Part shown: in pieces, positions 6,573 through 9,502 of the stretch
Layout of the letters: each line of letters starts with the position of its first letter
Numbering within the stretch: the stretch's first letter is position 1
NCBI GenBank assembly: GCA_002311385.1
Contig: DCAE01000072.1
Location: 12,158-21,659, forward strand
Direction of reading: 5' to 3'
Source of the DNA: Dehalococcoidia bacterium UBA1141
GTDB taxonomy: Bacteria > Chloroflexota > Dehalococcoidia > Lucifugimonadales > UBA3495
Length of the DNA stretch: 9,502 nt
Translations under genes and position numbers: made by a program
Notes under the pieces: generated by a model
What the model was told of the DNA's origin: nothing
Database searches by the model: none
The model's input: only the letters and a program-made list of their open reading frames with translations

Positions 6573-6864
6573 TAGTTTTGAGGTAATGCCGATATACGCA
6601 GTCAATAATAGTTTCCAGACGCTAATTTAGCCTGGGGTATTGCATGCCTAACGCTTGAGAGATTGTAGCACCCGACCATAGTATTGCAACGGACGGGTAT
6701 TGCAATGGACGGGTATTGCAACGGACGTGGAATATACGTGCGAGGGTCTCCAATTAGAATCCTAGGCTAGGCTTCGTCAATACGCCAATGCCAATGGCGT
6801 CGCCCCAGCGAAATCTATTAAACTGGTGCTTGTTCCACCGGTGAAGCAAAAAGAGAGGGTGCAG
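6573..6864. other. Divergent intergenic region upstream of the PLP enzyme
   Basis: No supported gene lies here. Contents: the 16-bp tandem repeats at 6681-6728, a lone related word GTATTGCA at 6638-6645, and a 6-bp stem ACGCCA/TGGCGT at 6782-6800. The frame of the PLP enzyme is open back to a TTG at 6826, but without a ribosome site there. No convincing -35/-10 pair stands out; TATTAA (6816-6821) is a weak -10 candidate. Confidence 0.45.
6681..6728. repeat. Three 16-bp tandem repeats (GTATTGCAACGGACGG)
   Basis: Copies at 6681-6696, 6697-6712 and 6713-6728 differ at one or two bases: C to T at position 10 of copy 2, and the final G to T in copy 3. Each holds the self-complementary hexamer TTGCAA or its variant TTGCAAT. 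A partial copy, GTATTGCA, lies at 6638-6645. Position between divergent genes and a spacing of about 1.5 helix turns fit iterated protein-binding sites, but replication slippage alone could also explain it. Confidence 0.8.
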
Positions 6865-8046
6865 ATGAGATTTGAAACCCTGGCGGTTCACGCCGGCCAC
6901 GACATAGACCCTTCCACCGGCGCCGTAACACCAGCCATACACCCGTCCACCACTTTCGAGCGGGACGAGGACGGCTCATATACCAAGGGCTACGTTTACG
7001 CACGGGTGGGCAATCCCAACAGGACAGCACTGGAAGAGTGCCTAGCATCGTTGGAAGGAGGAGCGAGTTGTGCCGCTTTTGCTTCCGGGTCGGCCGCAAC
7101 CATGGCGGTGTTTCAGTCGCTGTCGCCGGGGGACCACGTCGTTGCGCCTAAAGACGTTTATCACGGAACCGCCCAAATATTGACCAATATTCTTGCGCTT
7201 TGGGGTCTGGAAACCACATTCGTGGATATGACCGACCTGGCCCAGGTGGAGCAGGCTATCCGCCCAAACACAAGACTGATATGGGTTGAGACGCCTTCCA
7301 ACCCGTTGCTAAAAATCACCGACGTTGCGAAAGTGGCGGACATTGCTCACCGAAGCGGGGCCGTATGTGTTTGCGATAACACGTGGGCTACCCCGGCGTT
7401 GCAGCGCCCGCTGGAACTCGGCGCGGACATGGTGGTCCATGCCACCACCAAGTACCTTGGCGGCCACAGCGATGTCACCGGCGGAGCGGTGGTGGCCAAA
7501 GAGGACGACGGCCACTTTCAGAAGATTCATCTGATTCAGGGCACGGGTGGGGCGATACCCTCTGCCTTCGATTGCTGGCTGGTCTTGCGGGGCATCCGCA
7601 CCCTGCCCTACAGGATGAGAGCCCATTCGGAAAACGCGGCAGCAGTCGCGGCATTCTTGGACAGGCATCCCTCGGTGGAAGCGGTCTACTATCCGGGTTT
7701 GCGAGAACACCCGGGACACGCTACCGCAGCCAGCCAGATGAGCCTATTCGGCGGGATGGTTTCCGTCCAGATTTACGCCGGGAGAGATGCCGCCGGAAAA
7801 GATGCCGCCGGGAGAGATGCCGCCGGGAGAGATGCCGCAATGAAAGTGGCGGCCAAGGTCAAGCTGTTCACCCGGGCCACCAGCCTGGGAGGCACCGGCA
7901 GTCTGATTGAACACAGGGCATCAGTCGAAAACTACGGCGTGGTGCCGGGCCAGGAAACCGGAACACCGGAAAACCTGCTACGCATGTCCATCGGACTAGA
8001 ACACCCCGATGACCTGATACAGGATTTGGCCCAGGCATTGGAGTAG
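6865..8046 (+). CDS. Trans-sulfuration family PLP enzyme (cystathionine gamma-synthase/lyase-like)
   Basis: This 393-aa cytoplasmic enzyme belongs to the Cys/Met-metabolism PLP family, which makes or breaks C-S bonds in homoserine-derived amino acids. Landmarks in order: YARVGNPNR (45-53) with Tyr45 and Arg47 that contact the neighbouring subunit's PLP phosphate; ASGSAATM (73-80); Tyr99 stacking on PLP; Asp171 in DNTWATP binding the pyridine nitrogen; Lys196 in HATTKYLGGHSDV forming the Schiff base; Arg373 in LLRMSIGLE binding substrate carboxylate. The usual LGGVES reads LGGTGS (341-346), so the Glu often seen at 345 in cystathionine-using enzymes is Gly. An alanine-rich tandem repeat occupies 305-329. 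ATG 6865 follows GAGAGGG by about 6 nt and matches the family's MRFETLAVHAG opening. It cannot be assigned with certainty to synthase, gamma-lyase or methionine-lyase activity. Confidence 0.93.
   Translation: MRFETLAVHAGHDIDPSTGAVTPAIHPSTTFERDEDGSYTKGYVYARVGNPNRTALEECLASLEGGASCAAFASGSAATMAVFQSLSPGDHVVAPKDVYHGTAQILTNILALWGLETTFVDMTDLAQVEQAIRPNTRLIWVETPSNPLLKITDVAKVADIAHRSGAVCVCDNTWATPALQRPLELGADMVVHATTKYLGGHSDVTGGAVVAKEDDGHFQKIHLIQGTGGAIPSAFDCWLVLRGIRTLPYRMRAHSENAAAVAAFLDRHPSVEAVYYPGLREHPGHATAASQMSLFGGMVSVQIYAGRDAAGKDAAGRDAAGRDAAMKVAAKVKLFTRATSLGGTGSLIEHRASVENYGVVPGQETGTPENLLRMSIGLEHPDDLIQDLAQALE
7777..7836 (+). repeat. Four in-frame 15-bp tandem repeats inside the PLP enzyme
   Basis: Units at 7777-7791, 7792-7806, 7807-7821 and 7822-7836 read GCCGGGAGAGATGCC; copy 2 has GGAAAAG in place of GGGAGAG. 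They encode AGRDA, AGKDA, AGRDA, AGRDA, and a diverged fifth unit gives AMKVA. The 15-bp length keeps the frame whatever the copy number. The insert falls between the VSVQIY strand and the KVKLFTRATSLGG segment, where family members usually have a single short helix of about ten residues. Confidence 0.9.
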
Positions 8047-8092
8047 CGGGAAGCCCGGACAGAGGTCTTGGACCAGGTATCAGAATACACGG

Positions 8093-8521
8093 TCACTCCA
8101 CGTAGATACGTACCTTTTCATTCCCGTCTGAAATATCAACTTGCAAGTCGGCTAATGAATCCACCAAGTTTTCCAGGTCATCAGCCTTTATGTTGCCCAA
8201 ATCAACGTCGATTCCCTTGTCTTTGAGCTTCTGATTGACCTTTGAGGTGGCATCTTTGGGAAGGACCGATGCCAGCTTGACGCCAGCGCGAATGAGTCCC
8301 ATGGGCACACGGATATTTACGTGCTCGGATTGGGAGTCGTCTCCGCCCCCAATCACAACTCGCAGGTACTTGGGAGTTTGCTTTCGCGCTTCTCGGGTCT
8401 CGGTACCTGCGGAGTCCGATCCCGTGGGTTGGTCAACCAATGACAGGAGACGCTCGGCTTCCTCCACGGTAATCTTGCCTTGGGCCAACATGTCCAAAAC
8501 CTGCCTTCTATTTTCTGTCAT
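8093..8521 (-). CDS. SHOCT-like domain protein (142 aa)
   Basis: The N-terminal helix pair RRQVLDMLAQGKITVEEAER (5-24) followed by LLSLV is the SHOCT-like motif found at the start of YvlB/DUF4097-related proteins. After a polar linker (31-50) comes KYLRVVIGG (51-59), HVNIRVPMGLIRAGVKLASV (67-86) and a C-terminal part with KGIDVDLGNIKADDLENLVD (102-121) and VDISDGNEKVRIYVE. This layout is common in Chloroflexota and Bacillota next to DUF2089 genes; its role is unknown, with oligomerisation or a regulatory partner function likely. GTG at 8524 precedes the ATG directly. I prefer ATG 8521 because AGG lies about 7 nt before it and too close to the GTG. It is the last gene of the module with the broken membrane gene and DUF2089, and converges with the PLP enzyme. 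It ends with TGA. Confidence 0.82.
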   Translation of the reverse strand: MTENRRQVLDMLAQGKITVEEAERLLSLVDQPTGSDSAGTETREARKQTPKYLRVVIGGGDDSQSEHVNIRVPMGLIRAGVKLASVLPKDATSKVNQKLKDKGIDVDLGNIKADDLENLVDSLADLQVDISDGNEKVRIYVE

Positions 8522-8569
8522 CACGGCACCTACTTAATTTTTTATGTGGCTTTCTGGATGCTCTCAGGG

Positions 8570-8799
8570 TTATTTGATCTCTATATAGACTCGATCCGTG
8601 CCGCTTTTCACGTCAATCAAGACCCCACGCAGTGCGCAGAACAGGCGGAAAAACCAAGGACCAATTAACAGCACTGTCTTACCCCAACCAAGAGGTCAAA
8701 GAAGCAACGACAACACTATGACCAATGGAAACAGCATCAAGGCAATCAATAAGAATGGCGGCCAAAACAGAAACAGAGGCAGCTAAATACGGAAACCAT
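8570..8799 (-). pseudogene. Small membrane protein gene, broken by one frameshift and one TGA
   Basis: No long ORF is present, yet the minus strand clearly encodes a small protein. From 8782 it reads LPLFLFWPPFLLIALMLFPL, then VIVLSLLL, an obvious double membrane stretch, to a TGA at 8696-8698. The same frame continues PLGWGKTVLLIGPWFFRLFC, then ALRGVLIDVKSGTDRVYIEI and K-TAA at 8570. Upstream, ATG 8799 has AAAGG 6 nt before it and reads MVSVFS in another frame. Adding one base at about 8783-8785 joins it to the membrane frame. The repaired product would have 76 aa. A Trp codon (TGG) at the TGA site would give LLLWPLGWGK, which suits the sequence and my recollection of similar proteins. It lies 45 nt after the DUF2089 gene and 48 nt before the SHOCT-like gene, as the middle gene of one operon. 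True decay and sequence errors are both possible. Confidence 0.7.
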
Positions 8800-8844
8800 C
8801 GTCTACCTTTCCCACCCGAATTCGCAAAAATGATGGAGGCCAAA

Positions 8845-9210
8845 TCATTGGGACAACCTTCTGATGGCGTCGGCCGCAGTTATCTCACCCCGTTGCAGTT
8901 GGGCCAGAATCTCGGATTGGCCGGGCACCGGATCCGTTTCCACCAAATCCAGTTGGGCCGATATGCGATTGAGCCGGTTCTTGACCGTTGGATAACTGAT
9001 GCCGAAGGCGCGTTCCAACTCTTTTATGGAACCGTGGCTACGGACGAAGACCATGATAAAAACTTGGTCTTCCCCCGACAGCCGGGCCAAAGGGGGCAAC
9101 TCGAAGCTGCCGGAGATTGCCACGTCGCTGTCCGGCAACCGGACCTGTTCGATGACCATTTCCGCGCCTCCGGTTAACTTGGTCAGTTCTTGCCAATCCT
9201 TAGCCATCAC
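8845..9210 (-). CDS. DUF2089 family helix-turn-helix protein lacking its zinc-ribbon cysteines
   Basis: Residues 34-85 carry the DUF2089 core: GSFELPPLARLS, then EDQVFIMVFVRSHGSIKELE and RAFGISYPTVKNRLNRI, a helix-turn-helix resembling sigma-factor region 4 (about 61-83). Family members usually start with a zinc ribbon (CPxCG... CxxC). Here the matching stretch, LTGGAEMVIEQVRLPDSD (12-29), keeps the shape but has no Cys; the whole 121-aa protein has none. The C-terminus SEILAQLQRGEITAADAIRR (99-118) is a SHOCT-like helix pair similar to the start of the SHOCT-like protein two genes downstream. It is presumably a DNA-binding regulator of its own operon. GTG 9210 and ATG 9207 are adjacent; GAGGA sits 6 nt before the GTG, so GTG is slightly favoured. 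First gene of the three-gene module. Confidence 0.85.
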   Translation of the reverse strand: MMAKDWQELTKLTGGAEMVIEQVRLPDSDVAISGSFELPPLARLSGEDQVFIMVFVRSHGSIKELERAFGISYPTVKNRLNRISAQLDLVETDPVPGQSEILAQLQRGEITAADAIRRLSQ

Positions 9211-9235
9211 ACAGAATCCTCAATAAAATTAAGCT

Positions 9236-9263
9236 AATATATCATACATATTAATATAATCAA
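9236..9263 (-). promoter_or_regulatory. Candidate promoter of the DUF2089 module
   Basis: On the minus strand TTGATT (9263-9258) and TATATT (9241-9236) are 16 nt apart, inside a strongly AT-rich block (about 9,220-9,310). Transcription would begin near 9229, leaving about 19 nt before the GTG start, with the ribosome site GAGGA at 9221-9217 in between. Many other A/T hexamers lie here, so the exact boxes are uncertain. Confidence 0.45.
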
Positions 9264-9324
9264 GTATTACATTGAATTACTGAAGAATCATCTAAATAGA
9301 TAGACGTAAGCCAATGACCATTTC

Positions 9325-9432
9325 TTAATGCCACTCGAACTGTAGGCATTAACTTGGTATTATTGTTTCGCAGGAGTCGCAAACATGTTCTATTGGTAAT
9401 AGTACCGGGACGCCAACCGGCAAAACCGGTGG
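9325..9432 (+). promoter_or_regulatory. Hairpin-rich leader before the gene at the right edge
   Basis: Three successive stems occur: TTAATGCC/GGCATTAA (9325-9332 with 9345-9352, perfect 8 bp, 12-nt loop), CTATT/AATAG (9390-9394 with 9398-9402), and ACCGG/CCGGT (9416-9420 with 9426-9430, CAAAA loop, extended by CC/GG past a bulged A). Together with the 150-nt distance from the AT-rich block to ATG 9485, this suggests a structured 5' leader or operator region. It matches no riboswitch class that I can confirm. Confidence 0.35.
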
Positions 9433-9484
9433 ACCGAATGGACTGGAGACTAGGCTAAGAATCCAATAAGGAAGTGACGGACCT

Positions 9485-9502
9485 ATGACGCAGGAAATGC
9501 GG
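9485..9502 (+). CDS. Start of a gene cut by the window edge
   Basis: ATG 9485 opens MTQEMR to the last base of the window. GGA lies 3 nt before it, and AAGGA about 12 nt before, so neither spacing is ideal. It is divergent from the DUF2089 gene and preceded by a structured region, as expected for a gene start. Six residues do not allow identification. Confidence 0.35.

Noticed and set aside
6681..6728. CRISPR array from regularly repeated 16-bp units
   Set aside because: The units are directly adjacent with no spacers, and no cas gene is present.
6826..6864. Earlier TTG start for the PLP enzyme
   Set aside because: There is no ribosome site before 6826, while GAGAGGG precedes ATG 6865 and the family usually starts close to the ETLAVHAG motif.
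7383..7910. Plus-strand 175-aa frame overlapping the PLP enzyme
   Set aside because: It is a shadow frame rich in Arg, Gly and Cys caused by GC-rich codons; the overlapping PLP frame has all catalytic residues.
8047..8057. Terminator hairpin CGGG-AAG-CCCG after the PLP enzyme
   Set aside because: The stem is only 4 bp and no T-run follows.
8696..8698. TGA read as tryptophan (recoding) in the membrane gene
   Set aside because: The DUF2089 and SHOCT-like genes both end properly with TGA, so it acts as a stop here, and the same gene has an independent frameshift.
8725..9177. Plus-strand 150-aa frame opposite the DUF2089 gene
   Set aside because: It is antisense to the recognisable helix-turn-helix protein and the membrane gene, with no ribosome site or family features.
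9371..9470. Possible c-di-GMP-I (GEMM) riboswitch, because of GCAAAC, a hairpin, then GGGACGC
   Set aside because: The expected AAAGCC after GGGACGC and the GGTAGCGGGGTTACC-type closing part are absent, and the outer stems do not pair properly.

Overview
The window reads as a piece of an uncultured bacterial genome, most likely a Chloroflexota lineage such as SAR202 or another Dehalococcoidia-like group. This rests on gene content: a LinB-type haloalkane dehalogenase, a peptidyl-alpha-hydroxyglycine lyase-like beta-propeller, a ComB-family phosphatase, and a DUF2089/SHOCT-like regulatory module, with short palindromic repeats scattered between genes. No rRNA, tRNA or ribosomal marker is present, so the taxonomy is inference. 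Coding DNA is moderately GC-rich; about 9,220-9,310 is sharply AT-rich.

Left part (1-2303). The C-terminal part of a YraN/UPF0102 protein runs off the left edge. A possible tiny lipoprotein gene and a complete LinB-like haloalkane dehalogenase lie on the minus strand. Divergent from the dehalogenase is a DinB/maleylpyruvate-isomerase-type gene that needs two single-base corrections to read through: its real ATG is at 1484 and its real end at 2303.

Middle (2304-6864). A FAD-dependent amine/amino-acid oxidase is on the plus strand. Converging on it is a minus-strand group: NHL beta-propeller, then HAD phosphatase (5-nt gap), then, across a degenerate palindromic repeat, a 2-phosphosulfolactate phosphatase-like protein. 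Four palindromic elements sit in the gaps here: 2359-2405, 3666-3683, 4518-4588 and 6507-6572. The last has perfect 25-bp arms. The gap before the next gene also carries three 16-bp tandem repeats.

Right part (6865-9502). A trans-sulfuration PLP enzyme carries an expanded 15-bp in-frame tandem repeat. Converging on it is a three-gene minus-strand module: a DUF2089 helix-turn-helix protein whose zinc-ribbon cysteines are all gone, a small membrane-protein gene broken by one frameshift and one TGA, and a SHOCT-like protein. The DUF2089 C-terminus and the SHOCT-like N-terminus share the same short helical motif, which suggests the products work together. The final 150 bases form a hairpin-rich leader in front of a gene cut off by the window edge.

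The most useful observations are the broken membrane gene hidden in the 320-nt gap between the DUF2089 and SHOCT-like genes, the doubly frameshifted DinB-like gene, the cysteine-free DUF2089, and the two related inverted repeats that supply false upstream start codons for the genes downstream of them.
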